From positions 74,571,062-74,635,061 of the forward strand of contig CM069446.1 in assembly GCA_035610835.1 (NCBI GenBank): 64,000 bases of DNA, written 5' to 3'. The position numbers and the translations under genes were made by a program. Within the stretch, counting starts at the first letter, position 1; the number at the start of each line of letters is the position of its first letter. The notes below the pieces were generated by a model. It saw only the letters and a list, made by a program, of their open reading frames with translations. It was not told where the DNA came from and searched no databases. Of the stretch, positions 63,501 to 63,996 are shown piece after piece. This DNA comes from Ophiura sarsii (lineage: Eukaryota > Echinodermata > Ophiuroidea > Amphilepidida > Ophiuridae).

Positions 63501-63765
63501 ATCTTCTAGAAATGGCTTTATCTCAAGACCGTTTAGTTTATACCATCCCTGACGAAGAGACAATGCGCGCACCAATGTGATTGCATGAATAACGGATAAA
63601 AACAAAATATTTGTATTTGATAAAAAGAGGATACCTAAACGTTTAAATGTATTGTCCATGGTTATATTTTGTATTGTCAATTACCTTTCTTCAGCTTCCT
63701 CTTCAGAAAGACCATTTGCATATCGACTGTAGAATTCGTCCGTTGGAATATCAACTTCTAAAGCC
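20947..63765 (-). CDS. ATP13A: ATP13A-family P5B P-type ATPase, 24 exons, 5' end outside window
   Basis: The product is a P5B ATPase; characterised relatives (ATP13A2, ATP13A3) move polyamines out of late endosomes/lysosomes using a phospho-aspartate cycle. Seen here in order: [10 protein letters not shown] and YGPN (N-terminal motif), M1-M2, LVPGDV and [10 protein letters not shown] (A domain), PPALPAAL in M4, [12 protein letters not shown] (phosphorylation site), [16 protein letters not shown] and KGSPE (N domain), [15 protein letters not shown] (P-domain hinge) and M5-M10. Exons total about 978 codons against about 1,200 in the family, so roughly 200 N-terminal residues lie beyond 63765. 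Every junction except the acceptor near 22476 keeps phase with GT-AG sites. The paralogue (A2, A3, A4 or A5 type) cannot be decided by eye. The pore motif PPALP identifies P5B rather than P5A. The gene spans at least 43 kb, mostly transposon-filled intron. Confidence 0.96.
21073..22332. other. ATP13A intron 23, imperfect duplicated segment
   Basis: Contains two imperfect copies about 420 bp apart (about 21540-21640 and 21960-22060) of TCTTCAATTTT(C/A)(T/C)CCCTG/TTGTATAGGTCAATGACCCCTA, and an inverted pair TGGAGCCATA (22178) / TATGGCTCCA (22260). The start (21121-21480) is GC-richer than its surroundings. No exon is required here because exons 23 and 24 join in phase. Confidence 0.5.
22333..22476 (-). 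CDS. ATP13A: ATP13A exon 23 (M9-M10); 3' splice site obscured by poly-G
   Basis: About window residues 890-937: [40 protein letters not shown] then FIE, i.e. M9, the loop and M10. Donor GAG|GTAAGA is good and exits in phase 0. The 5' boundary is the problem: coding sense runs into 14 consecutive G (22476-22489 on the minus strand) with no AG. The nearest AG upstream (22513-22512) would read straight into an in-frame TAA. One to a few codons therefore cannot be placed, and 22476 is a minimum start. Confidence 0.88.
22476..22489 (-). repeat. 14-bp poly-G (minus strand) at an expected splice acceptor
   Basis: Homopolymer immediately upstream of the coding sequence of exon 23. No AG lies between it and a stop codon in the required frame. 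Confidence 0.9.
22751..23104. mobile_element. CTCATCACAAAAAGTATCGAG MITE, right end replaced
   Basis: The left arm is complete and the right arm runs to GGTGTCAAAATACGCAGAAC, then breaks at a (AAC)n tract into a partial copy of the CACTTTCCACGCGG family (23112-23290). Located in ATP13A intron 22. Confidence 0.8.
23112..23290. mobile_element. CACTTTCCACGCGG-family MITE, partial
   Basis: TTTTAAAGTCTATCTCAATG to ACCGCGTGGAAAGTGTTAGC; lacks the first about 60 bp of the family. Followed by two direct copies of TACAAATAATAGCTGATAAT (23300 and 23360). Confidence 0.75.
23300..23418. repeat. Tandem duplication, 60-bp unit
   Basis: CGTTATACAAATAATAGCTGATAATC...TTTACTAACAT is repeated twice head to tail (23300-23356 and 23357-23416) with very few differences. 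Confidence 0.9.
23607..24391 (-). mobile_element. TTAA-flanked element with a transposase C-terminus remnant
   Basis: AGTAATCGACTGAAAAATAAGC and GCTTATTTATCAGTCGATTACT are the ends, TTAA on both sides, 785 bp. On the minus strand at about 24200-24020 the frame [20 protein letters not shown] ... [19 protein letters not shown] resembles the C-terminal tail (R...VRxxV...RxxxCxxxxGGHVE) of IS630/Tc1/mariner-type transposases. The catalytic part is missing. Confidence 0.6.
24930..25432. mobile_element. TTAA-type fold-back MITE with ~120-bp arms
   Basis: GGGGGTTATGGACTCTCAGG and CTGTACTTGAGAGTCCACACACCCC (outer parts) are inverted, and the arms continue through GTAAAACTGCCGTAACTTCT and CACAAAAGGGTTCAATGA. 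TTAA on both sides. 503 bp, in ATP13A intron 22. Confidence 0.88.
25736..26106. mobile_element. Longer hairpin MITE of the GGGGCC family, TTA target (copy 3)
   Basis: 371 bp. The outer about 70 bp match copies 1 and 2; the arms continue through a further complementary block (ATCGGTGATTAACTAGAGC and its complement) to a loop around 25870-25970. TTA flanks both sides. It lies in ATP13A intron 22. Confidence 0.85.
26330..26720. repeat. Degenerate ~45-50-bp repeat, (C/G)ATACTGGAACA..AATATCG
   Basis: Variants of GATACTGGAACA, CAATATCG and GTACCAG recur irregularly (for example near 26355, 26385, 26408, 26450, 26478, 26525, 26585 and 26695). Too diverged for unit boundaries. Confidence 0.5.
27016..27345. 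repeat. 65-bp minisatellite, five copies
   Basis: The unit begins ATCGTAGTCACAGCTACAGC and ends TAATGGAAAAGATAATA. Starts of TAGTCACAG at 27021, 27086, 27151, 27216 and 27281 give an exact 65-bp period; the last copies have small changes. ATP13A intron 22. Confidence 0.95.
27915..28063 (-). CDS. ATP13A: ATP13A exon 22 (M8)
   Basis: Window residues 840-888, with [20 protein letters not shown] and [15 protein letters not shown](T/S)VF..SxFQY...(A/V)FSxGxPFRQPxY is diagnostic of P5 M8. Acceptor CTATTTTACAG|GTTTAC and donor CAGC|GTAAGT; 149 nt, exit phase 1. Confidence 0.97.
28098..28285. mobile_element. Small MITE with GTGACGTAAC/GTTACGTCACTGTCT ends
   Basis: CCCTATAGTCTATTTGGCCATCACGAG...ACAGTGACGTAAC at the left and GTTACGTCACTGTCTAGAGG...AAATATAGTATAG at the right are inverted. 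A related copy is at 62245-62405. Upstream edge is 35 bp from exon 22. Confidence 0.65.
28639..28789 (-). CDS. ATP13A: ATP13A exon 21 (M7)
   Basis: Window residues 789-839: [20 protein letters not shown], then helix [20 protein letters not shown] and VEPW. MSxGxAYxxLxxxRPxxxLxS and QPWY bracket M7 in the family. Acceptor GTTATTACCAG|TGAGC; donor CATG|GTATGA, exit phase 2. A TA-flanked MITE (28810-29125) ends 20 bp upstream of the exon, inside the normal polypyrimidine and branch-site zone. Confidence 0.96.
28810..29125. mobile_element. TA-type MITE, CAGGGTGAGTCAAAAAGAAG ends
   Basis: CAGGGTGAGTCAAAAAGAAGTT and AACTTCTTTTTGACTAACCCTG plus about 50 bp more of each arm are inverted; TA flanks both. 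316 bp. Its near edge is 20 bp from the start of ATP13A exon 21. Confidence 0.9.
29760..30286. mobile_element. Element with AGGGTTTCACACCAC ends
   Basis: AGGGTTTCACACCAC at the left and GTGGTGTGAAACC(T)T at the right, about 530 bp apart, in ATP13A intron 20. It contains the 21-bp-stem hairpin at 29788-29833. The inverted ends are short, so the call is tentative. Confidence 0.5.
29788..29833. repeat. Perfect hairpin, ~21-bp stem
   Basis: CTGTTTTGGAATATTGCCTCA, a 4-6-bp loop, then its exact complement. It could be a nuclease-sensitive or RNA-folding site; function unknown. Confidence 0.85.
30370..30442 (-). CDS. ATP13A: ATP13A exon 20 (M6)
   Basis: Window residues 765-788: [20 protein letters not shown] then TVLL. 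The family pattern is NLxDxQFLxIDLxI. Acceptor TTTTTAACGCAG|ATTTCA and donor TTAA|GTAAGT leave one base (A) that makes the Met of MSRG with exon 21. It lies 7.5 kb from exon 19; that intron holds the tRNA-like tandem array. Confidence 0.9.
32397..33066. mobile_element. TTA-type MITE rich in ACCCGGGT palindromes
   Basis: GGGCGTGTTCACACTATAGC and GCTATAGTGTGAACACGCCC are the ends, TTA on both sides. Inside, GACCCGGGT(C/T)GAACCCGGGTT occurs about nine times, with repeated AGTGTGAACAGAAA. 670 bp, intron 19. Confidence 0.88.
33530..33597 (-). repeat. tRNA-like sequence (degenerate)
   Basis: The minus strand has GGCTCTATTTGGTAGGAGC and CACGGGTTCGATTCCCGGGG, i.e. A- and B-box-like parts with a disturbed anticodon arm. 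Probably a tRNA-derived repeat. Confidence 0.45.
34107..34153. repeat. Poly-C tract
   Basis: About 45 bp of C interrupted by a few A/CCA, like the homopolymer ends seen at 19445, 20800, 41718 and 50273. Confidence 0.9.
34825..36764 (+). repeat. Six-copy ~333-bp tandem array with tRNA-like core and TTAGGGTTAA junctions
   Basis: Units start at AACCCTTACA(G/A)CCCCGC: 34825, 35157, 35490, 35823, 36157 and 36489 (periods 332, 333, 333, 334, 332). Each unit has a GTGGCTCAGTTGGTAGAGCG A box, a Thr-like CTTGTAA loop and a GGGTTCAAACCCC B box, then GGCACC, T-rich sequence, and CACCGGGAGTGTTAGGGTTAAGG. Units are nearly identical, so the array is recent. ORFs in both strands are shadows of the repeat. 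It lies in ATP13A intron 19. Confidence 0.95.
34952..35033 (+). repeat. tRNA-like core of array unit 1 (Thr-UGU-like loop)
   Basis: A 4-bp D stem GCTC/GAGC is intact and the anticodon loop would read CTTGTAA. The anticodon stem has an A-C closing mismatch and the T and acceptor stems pair poorly, so this is a tRNA-derived head and not a confident tRNA-Thr gene. The same core recurs in the other five units. Confidence 0.6.
36888..36935. repeat. 15-16-bp tandem repeat CCCGCAGCGACCTGT
   Basis: Three head-to-tail copies just after the tRNA-like array. Confidence 0.9.
37986..38082 (-). CDS. ATP13A: ATP13A exon 19 (M5)
   Basis: Window residues 733-764: [20 protein letters not shown] then [18 protein letters not shown](V/D)[13 protein letters not shown] is the P5B M5 signature. 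Acceptor TATATACAG|AGAGGG completes a Lys codon from exon 18; donor TCG|GTAAGA, phase 0. Confidence 0.97.
38636..38868 (-). CDS. ATP13A: ATP13A exon 18 (P-domain hinge, GDGAND)
   Basis: Window residues 655-732: [57 protein letters not shown] and [19 protein letters not shown] is the Mg-binding hinge, nearly invariant in P5 ATPases. Acceptor CTTTCCAG|CTTGTA and donor TTAA|GTAAGT, exit phase 2. This is the strongest single match in the window. Confidence 0.99.
39179..39298 (-). CDS. ATP13A: ATP13A exon 17 (P-domain linker)
   Basis: Window residues 615-654, ending [20 protein letters not shown] then PN. The family reads (H)FAxTGKTFAVIxEHFPxLLP here. Acceptor TTTTTTCTGCAG|GAAATT and donor AAT|GTAAGA; 120 nt with phase 0 at both ends, matching exons 16 and 18. 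Confidence 0.9.
39401..39966. mobile_element. TA-type MITE, CAGTCATCAAAAAAGTAACT ends
   Basis: CAGTCATCAAAAAAGTAACT and AGTTACTTTTTTTGATGACTG with TA flanks; arms of about 150 bp include ATATGAGATATTGCACGCTA and its complement. 566 bp, in intron 16 just upstream of exon 17. Confidence 0.88.
40410..40650. mobile_element. CACTTTCCACGCGG-family MITE (complete, diverged)
   Basis: AACACTTTTCACGCGACCAT at the left, GCCGCTTGGAAAGCGTTAAT at the right, with the interior CTCAAGAACTACTGAACCAA and ATGGCGATTCCAAATATGATG shared with the copies at 48105, 59480, 59937 and 63318. Confidence 0.8.
40893..41077 (-). CDS. ATP13A: ATP13A exon 16 (TGDN, P-domain insert)
   Basis: Window residues 553-614. It opens [16 protein letters not shown], completing TGDN(I/M)LTA, then an acidic low-conservation insert ([30 protein letters not shown]) as in other P5B pumps. 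Acceptor TTAATCAG|GTGATA; donor AAG|GTAGAA, exit phase 0. The donor is weaker than most in this gene. Confidence 0.92.
41169..42588. mobile_element. 1.4-kb element, TAAAGTGCTCAA ends, with nested insertions
   Basis: TAAAGTGCTCAAGAAAAGAA...GGCAAGATAGACATTTGGAT at the left is inverted to ATCCAAATGTCTACCTAGCC...GTTCAGCACTTTA at the right. Inside are a poly-C-ended tract (about 41545-41750) and a TTAA-type MITE piece (41752-42071). In ATP13A intron 15; a solitary end is at 12907. Confidence 0.75.
41752..42071. mobile_element. TTAA-type MITE (CAATGCCCCT end), left end truncated
   Basis: CAACATAGCCCAAATCCAAA through GTATCTCTCAATGCCCCT-TTAA matches the right about 320 bp of 59033-59416 closely. Nested in the 41169-42588 element. 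Confidence 0.85.
42690..42757 (+). repeat. tRNA-like sequence
   Basis: GTTGATAATGCACCGGACTGGTAACCCGGAGGTCCCCGGTTCAATTC (shortened) has an intact CCGG anticodon stem with a CTGGTAA loop and a B box; the D arm is incomplete. It abuts the MITE starting near 42777. Confidence 0.45.
42777..43170. mobile_element. MITE with TAGAGCGTGTTTCTA ends
   Basis: TTAGAGCGTGTTTCTACTGG and CCAATAGAAACACGCTCTAG are inverted. Internally TAAGATTAAACGCTAAG-type and TTACCG(G/A)T short motifs repeat. About 394 bp, ending 44 bp from the exon 15 donor. Confidence 0.8.
43214..43338 (-). CDS. ATP13A: ATP13A exon 15 (P domain, MITG)
   Basis: Window residues 511-552: [20 protein letters not shown], then [20 protein letters not shown] and TG. 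LTFLGLxxMQNxLKxET...ANIRTVMxTG is conserved in P5 pumps. Acceptor CCTGAAG|GAATG; donor ACAG|GTAAAT splits the Gly of TGDN. A TTAA-flanked MITE begins 63 bp upstream of the acceptor (43402). Confidence 0.95.
43402..43964. mobile_element. TTAA-type MITE (copy 2), ATP13A intron 14
   Basis: GGGGGGACTTCAGGAAGTTT at the left and AACTTCCTTGAGTCCCCC at the right, TTAA on both sides. Arms share TTGTGAGTACTGTCATTATT-type sequence and ATGCATATAAAAGTATACAT with copy 1. About 560 bp. Confidence 0.85.
44347..44461 (-). CDS. ATP13A: ATP13A exon 14 (end of N domain)
   Basis: Window residues 472-510: [20 protein letters not shown] then ALAYK. The family reads VPxxFxxVLxxYxxxGFRVxALAxK here. Acceptor TATCATTAG|TTCCGG and donor AACG|GTAAGT; 115 nt, phase 1 to phase 2. 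Confidence 0.95.
45033..45186 (-). CDS. ATP13A: ATP13A exon 13 (N domain, KGSPE)
   Basis: Window residues 421-471, with [20 protein letters not shown] and [14 protein letters not shown]. QFPFSSxxQRMSV and KG(A/S)PE form the ATP-binding surface of P5 N domains. Acceptor TTGTTATAG|TCAAAG and donor ACTC|GTAAGA (exit phase 1). Confidence 0.96.
45565..45627 (-). CDS. ATP13A: ATP13A exon 12 (N-domain variable loop)
   Basis: Window residues 400-420: [20 protein letters not shown] then K. This is a poorly conserved part of the N domain, so the call rests on acceptor ATCCACAG|ACC, donor AAG|GTAATC, phase 0 at both ends and its position between exons 11 and 13. It is 63 nt. Confidence 0.75.
45739..45884. 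mobile_element. TTAA-type MITE (AGGGGCATTGAGAG), short copy
   Basis: AGGGGCATTGAGAGATACGT at the left, ending ATGTCAATGTCCCT-TTAA. It has lost the middle part present in 59033-59416. Located 112 bp upstream of exon 12. Confidence 0.75.
46131..46213. repeat. Tandem repeat, ~36-bp unit with ATGTACTCGGAGTATG palindromes
   Basis: ACTAAACATGTACTCGGAGT, GCTAAACATATACTCGGAGT and GCTAAACATGTACTCGGG: three copies, each with a near-palindrome around TACTCGGAGTA. Confidence 0.85.
46506..46825. mobile_element. TA-type MITE with 41-bp ends, CACCTATCAGTTGTAAGACG
   Basis: CACCTATCAGTTGTAAGACG through ACTATACGACCCCCGGGAG is inverted exactly at the right end; TA flanks. 320 bp. The interior repeats (GAC)GGAGG(G/C)T(A/G)CGT and GGTCCGTCA. 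It ends 71 bp from the exon 11 donor. Confidence 0.9.
46896..47040 (-). CDS. ATP13A: ATP13A exon 11 (start of nucleotide-binding domain)
   Basis: Window residues 351-399: [30 protein letters not shown] and [12 protein letters not shown]. The CHSL...GDPxDxKMFxAT(G/K)W pattern is diagnostic of the P5 N domain. Acceptor ATTTCAG|TTTTAG; donor TGG|GTTTGT, exit phase 0. Confidence 0.96.
47429..47490 (-). CDS. ATP13A: ATP13A exon 10 (TGTLTEDG of the phosphorylation site)
   Basis: Window residues 331-350: [30 protein letters not shown] completes the P-type signature begun in exon 9. Acceptor TTATTTCAG|ACAGGC and donor GCAAG|GTATAC; 62 nt, phase 0 in and phase 2 out. A 3.1-kb intron separates the two halves of the signature. 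Confidence 0.97.
47711..47944. mobile_element. Repeat bounded by TTAACCCTAAC / GTTAGGGTTAA with minus-strand tRNA-like core
   Basis: TTAACCCTAACCCCCGAGGC at the left and GAGTGTTAGGGTTAA at the right. The minus strand has CGTGGCCCAGTGGTTAGTCG and CCGGAGTTCGAGCCCCGG, i.e. A and B boxes. The ends match those of the tandem-array unit and of 50208-50515. Confidence 0.75.
48105..48345. mobile_element. CACTTTCCACGCGG-family MITE
   Basis: AACACTTTCAACGCGGCTAT to CTGCCGCGTCGAAAGTGTTA, about 240 bp, interior shared with the other copies. Confidence 0.85.
48725..49730. repeat. ~49-bp minisatellite split by a MITE
   Basis: The unit is approximately ACTTAATGTAGATTTCCCTC followed by ATACGGGCCG(A/C)C. About four copies lie at 48725-48890 and four at 49560-49730; removing the MITE 48893-49558 restores CTTGTACGGGCCG, the normal unit. 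Confidence 0.9.
48893..49558. mobile_element. TA-type fold-back MITE inserted in the minisatellite
   Basis: CAGGGTGAGTCAAAAAAAACTGC and GCAGTTTTTTTGGACTCACCCTG, TA both sides. Arms of about 200 bp, 666 bp total. The uninterrupted repeat unit gives the empty site and shows the TA duplication directly. Confidence 0.92.
49860..50130. repeat. AT-rich imperfect repeat (ATGCAATGTAAACATGATGAAACTATG)
   Basis: TATGCAATG(T/A)AAACATGATG, ACTATGTGAACGTGTATAAA and AAGCATATGAAAAT recur two to three times with an irregular period of about 65-75 bp. Confidence 0.6.
50208..50515. mobile_element. Repeat bounded by TTAACCCTAAC / GTTAGGGTTAA with poly-G and tRNA-like core
   Basis: TTAACCCTAACTCCCTGGGT at the left, GCGGGTTAGGGTTAA at the right. 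Contains a G run at 50273-50293 and a minus-strand tRNA-like core (GCTCAGTCGGTGAAGTGTC and GAGTTCGATCCCC) at about 50305-50385. Confidence 0.75.
50584..50612. repeat. Interstitial telomere-like (TTAGGG)n
   Basis: TTAGGGTTAGGGTAAGGGTTAGGGTTA: four TTAGGG-type units, one degenerate. About 20 bp inside intron 9 from the exon 9 donor at 50634. Confidence 0.9.
50634..50822 (-). CDS. ATP13A: ATP13A exon 9 (M4 with PPALP, up to catalytic Asp)
   Basis: Window residues 268-330. It has [14 protein letters not shown], the M4 motif [30 protein letters not shown] and VVCFDK. PPALP is the P5B transport-site motif; the Asp of DK is the phosphorylated residue. Acceptor TTGATCAG|GCA; donor AAG|GTACGT cuts after DK in phase 0, so the signature DKTGT is divided between exons 9 and 10. 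Confidence 0.97.
51127..51220. mobile_element. CACTTTCCACGCGG-family MITE, left 90 bp only, abutting a splice donor
   Basis: TTTGACACTTTCCACGCGGC through AAGTCTATCTCAAGAATTACT matches the family and then stops within the exon 8 donor sequence. Confidence 0.8.
51224..51270 (-). CDS. ATP13A: ATP13A exon 8 (47-nt M3 exon)
   Basis: Window residues 253-267: [16 protein letters not shown], the second half of M3 and the M3-M4 loop (family pattern GxIGFIYTxxxxxxxG). Acceptor TTTTTCAG|CATTTT and donor GGG|GTGAGT. 47 nt gives phase 1 in and phase 0 out, exactly what exons 7 and 9 require. The donor consensus from +3 outward overlaps the end of a partial MITE copy (51127-51220). Confidence 0.9.
51422..51860. 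mobile_element. Element with GGCCAAAAAAAA ends, polyA/T-rich (copy 1)
   Basis: TTAGGCCAAAAAAAAGAAAG...GTTGCCCTC at the left and GAGGGCAACACTACATATTTTTTTTGTTGGCC at the right are inverted, with facing CGACCGACCCTA and ACCGACCGACCCG blocks. Related to 60288-60609. Confidence 0.7.
52639..52749 (-). CDS. ATP13A: ATP13A exon 7 (end of A domain into M3)
   Basis: Window residues 216-252: [20 protein letters not shown], then the start of M3 ([11 protein letters not shown]). The KGxLVRSIL motif is conserved in P5 ATPases. Acceptor TATCAACAG|GATTTG and donor TTAG|GTAAGC; 111 nt, phase 1 to phase 1. Confidence 0.95.
52941..52956 (+). promoter_or_regulatory. Histone-mRNA-type 3' stem-loop, one stem mismatch
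   Basis: AGCTCT-TTTC-AGAGCC followed by ACCA. It differs from the metazoan histone 3' element GGCTCTTTTCAGAGCC only at the first base, which removes the bottom pair. Confidence 0.6.
52995..53010 (+). promoter_or_regulatory. Histone-mRNA-type 3' stem-loop, exact consensus
   Basis: AACGGCTCTTTTCAGAGCCATC: six-pair stem, TTTC loop, preceded by AAC as in real elements. This element is known to bind SLBP in replication-dependent histone mRNAs. No histone reading frame was found upstream on the plus strand, so it is an orphan. Confidence 0.7.
53448..53570 (+). mobile_element. Possible reverse-transcriptase remnant
   Basis: Short plus-strand pieces MPFG and [16 protein letters not shown] resemble the PFGL..APATFQRL...Y(L/F)DD core of LTR-type RTs with the middle altered. 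Only about 120 bp; it could be coincidental. Confidence 0.25.
53686..53844 (-). CDS. ATP13A: ATP13A exon 6 (TGES dephosphorylation loop)
   Basis: Window residues 163-215. It opens with the second half of [14 protein letters not shown]; the Glu of TGES drives dephosphorylation in P-type ATPases. It then has [17 protein letters not shown] and AVVVQTG. It is 159 nt, entry phase 1 and exit phase 1 (ACAG|GTAAAA). The stretch between TKT and SHKR is variable. Confidence 0.96.
54471..54605 (-). CDS. ATP13A: ATP13A exon 5 (actuator domain, LVPGDV)
   Basis: Window residues 118-162, including [17 protein letters not shown] and [17 protein letters not shown] and CDAVLL...NESMLTG are typical of the P5B A domain. 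The donor ACAG|GTTAGG splits the Gly of TGES (exit phase 1). The acceptor is a tandem AAGCAG (NAGNAG): starting at 54608 instead of 54605 would add one residue without changing frame. Confidence 0.95.
54742..55257. mobile_element. TA-type fold-back MITE, CCGGGTGGTTCAAAAAAAGT, fills intron 4
   Basis: The left end CCGGGTGGTTC and right end ATTACCCGG plus about 160-bp arms (TTTTTCAACCACATTTAAAG, TTTACTTAGTCTTAATCAGC) are inverted; TA flanks. 516 bp of a 678-bp intron, stopping 26 bp from the exon 4 donor. Confidence 0.88.
55284..55350 (-). CDS. ATP13A: ATP13A exon 4 (M2 to A-domain linker)
   Basis: Window residues 96-117: [20 protein letters not shown] then GK. The family has an LxxMV motif here leading into the actuator domain. 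It is 67 nt, with acceptor TTTTACAG|CAAAAT and donor AAAG|GTATGT, exit phase 1. Intron 4 (678 bp) is mostly the TA-flanked MITE 54742-55257. Confidence 0.88.
55443..55500 (+). repeat. tRNA-like sequence (B box)
   Basis: CTAGGGCATGGACTTCCAATACTGG then GGGTTCGAATCCCCGC; the 5' half is degraded. Located in intron 3. Confidence 0.4.
55890..56398. mobile_element. Element with TATAGACCATTTCAAAT ends, with ~177-bp insertion
   Basis: Matches 58270-58619 from ATAGACCATTTCAAATCCGA to TCTGCTCGATACAT, then has about 177 extra bp (56172-56348), then resumes ACTCCACGTGACCTGTTTTT to CAATTTGAAAT. Its end is 21 bp from the exon 3 donor. Confidence 0.85.
56420..56554 (-). CDS. ATP13A: ATP13A exon 3 (M1-M2 membrane segment)
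   Basis: Window residues 51-95, starting [16 protein letters not shown], then DEYYYY, then a second hydrophobic helix ending SLYTTRQ. NPFYIFQ and DEYYYY are near-invariant in P5B pumps. The exon is 135 nt with phase 0 at both ends; acceptor TTTGACAG, donor CAG|GTAAGA. A repeat related to 58270-58619 ends about 21 bp past the donor. Confidence 0.96.
57530..57920 (+). mobile_element. SINE-like repeat with L2/CR1-type tail
   Basis: It starts near CCCTCGCCTTGCACCAATGG with GTCCGGGTTCAATTCTGTGC (B-box-like), then the CGCAGGTTTTCTCCGGGTCC / TCCGGTTTCCTCCTGC body, and ends GGAAAAGGCGCTATATAAATAC. The tail resembles that of the retrotransposon end at 2237-2730, which suggests shared 3' recognition. 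Confidence 0.65.
58270..58619. mobile_element. TATAGACCATTTCAAAT element, uninterrupted copy
   Basis: ATAGACCATTTCAAATCCGA at the left and CAATTTGAAGTGGTCTAT at the right form inverted ends; 350 bp. It contains the inverted pair ACATGACCTGTCAACTCACAGGTCATGT. The next MITE (58622) starts immediately after. Confidence 0.85.
58622..58866. mobile_element. MITE with CAGCGTCACAATACTATGGACATAATT ends
   Basis: Right end AATTATGTCCATGGTATTATGACAGTG is the near complement. 245 bp, rich in TGCGTACG/CGTACGCGCATGC palindromes. Confidence 0.85.
59033..59416. mobile_element. TTAA-type MITE, AGGGGCATTGAGAGAT ends, reference copy
   Basis: AGGGGCATTGAGAGATGTAT and ATACGTATCTCTCAATGCCCCT with TTAA on both sides; 384 bp. 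Related pieces are at 41752-42071, 45739-45884 and, as a single end, about 37905-37950. Confidence 0.88.
59480..59698. mobile_element. CACTTTCCACGCGG-family MITE, inverse orientation
   Basis: GCGGCAGGCGTCTGCAGACG to CAATAGCCGCGTGGAAATTG, complement of 59937-60178, which follows 240 bp later in the other orientation. Confidence 0.85.
59868..59936 (-). repeat. tRNA-like sequence
   Basis: The minus strand carries GACCGGGGTTCAATTCCCCG (B box) with GAAGCCTGTCTAGTAATCAT upstream. The D arm is replaced by the adjoining MITE at 59937. Confidence 0.45.
59937..60178. mobile_element. CACTTTCCACGCGG-family MITE
   Basis: TTCTTAACGCTTTCCACGCGGC to CAGCCGCCTGCCGCATGGAA, about 240 bp. Confidence 0.85.
60288..60609. 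mobile_element. Element with GGCCAAAAAAAAAAGTTGACTT ends (copy 2)
   Basis: GCCAAAAAAAAAAGTTGACTTGCCCTTTC is inverted to AAAGGGAAAGTCAACTCTTTTTTTTTTGCC. GACGGTCGG and GGTCGGTCGG blocks face each other around a long A/T tract. Intron 2. Confidence 0.75.
61369..61640. mobile_element. MITE with ACTCTCTAAATGTAAAA terminal inverted repeats
   Basis: Left end ACTCTCTAAATGTAAAAG and right end CGTTTTACATTTAGAGAGT are inverted repeats with TA at both edges. Several internal ACTC..GAGT blocks also face each other (TTTTGAGTGG/CCACTCT). Its right edge is about 46 bp from the exon 2 donor. Half of it is carried in the inverted duplicate. Confidence 0.75.
61547..61880. repeat. Left arm of 334-bp inverted repeat (contains exon 2)
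   Basis: This arm is the reverse complement of 61910-62243; the arms share a centre at 61895 and a 29-bp spacer (61881-61909). It starts inside the MITE at 61369-61640, runs through exon 2 with its splice sites and ends in a (CCT)n tract and GGACTATAATAC. No mismatch was seen in the parts compared by eye. Confidence 0.93.
61686..61755 (-). CDS. ATP13A: ATP13A exon 2 (YGPN segment), inside a large inverted repeat
   Basis: Window residues 28-50: [19 protein letters not shown] followed by LVQE. YGPN and the following R/K-P are the P5B signature just before M1. The acceptor is TTAATAG|GCGC and the donor GAG|GTAAGT. The 70-nt length fits entry phase 2 and exit phase 0. A second copy of this exon with both splice sites lies in opposite orientation at 62035-62104. 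The copy here is the one oriented with the gene. Confidence 0.93.
61842..61949. repeat. (CCT)n and (AGG)n facing trinucleotide runs
   Basis: CCTCCTCCTCCTCCTCCTCC at 61842-61867 and its complement at 61923-61949 are the inner ends of the two inverted-repeat arms, either side of the 29-bp spacer. Confidence 0.92.
61910..62243. repeat. Right arm of 334-bp inverted repeat (contains inverted exon 2)
   Basis: Reverse complement of 61547-61880. It ends abruptly at GTTTTAGGGT (62243), inside what is the interior of the MITE on the left arm. The inverted copy is therefore broken within that MITE and the left arm is the parental side. Confidence 0.93.
62035..62104 (+). pseudogene. Inverted duplicate of ATP13A exon 2
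   Basis: This matches exon 2 (61686-61755) base for base, on the opposite strand, as part of the right arm of the 334-bp inverted repeat centred on 61895. It keeps both splice signals but points against the gene and has no other exons in its own orientation, so it should not contribute coding sequence. It sits in intron 1 between exon 1 and the functional exon 2. Confidence 0.9.
62245..62405. mobile_element. Second copy of the GTTACGTCACTGTCTCG MITE, truncated
   Basis: ACGCAGTTACGTCACTGTCT and CGTGATGACCATAAAGACTATAG match the complement of 28098-28150; ATGTATCTTCCGTCTTTCAACG and GGCGCGCACGTTATGTGCTG also match. It abuts the broken end of the exon 2 inverted repeat at 62243. Confidence 0.6.
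63064..63240. mobile_element. CTCATCACAAAAGTATCGAG MITE, left half only
   Basis: Matches the left arm up to GGTCGTAGGTCCAGTTTC, then stops. Followed at about 63318 by an inverted partial copy of the CACTTTCCACGCGG family. Located in ATP13A intron 1. Confidence 0.75.
63318..63500. mobile_element. CACTTTCCACGCGG-family MITE, inverse, one end lost
   Basis: TTTCAAAAATGTCAACATTA to CCGCTTTGAAAGTGTTAATC; the first about 50 bp are missing and a 20-bp deletion precedes ATGAGAAATGCATTG. Confidence 0.75.
63685..63765 (-). CDS. ATP13A: ATP13A exon 1 in window (pre-M1 N-terminal motif)
   Basis: Window residues 1-27, ending [10 protein letters not shown], the amphipathic stretch that precedes RxYGPN in P5B pumps. 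The acceptor is TTATTTCAG at 63768-63766 and the donor AAAG|GTAATT at 63684. It begins with one base completing a codon from an exon outside the window and ends two bases into an Arg codon completed by exon 2 (AG|G). The tract before it ([13 protein letters not shown]) is variable in the family. Confidence 0.9.
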
Positions 63766-63937
63766 CTGAAATAATTGACAGGTACAAAAGCTGATGATAT
63801 ATCAATTCTAAAAGTAATACAAAAATGCTCATGGGTAGAATTAAACTATTTAATCATCGCCTTTCGACGGGTAACATAGGGGCTATCCCGCCTGTGTTTT
63901 ACCATAAATACTGGAGTATTTATGGCTAAACTACGCT

Positions 63938-63996
63938 CAAATAACTCCCCCCGGGATTTGATTTGATCCAGGGACCTCTCGCACCAGAGGCGAAGA
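63938..63996 (-). repeat. tRNA-like sequence at the window edge
   Basis: The minus strand carries TCGCCTCTGGTGCGAGAGGTCCC then TGGATCAAATC (degraded B box). Upstream ATP13A intron. Confidence 0.35.
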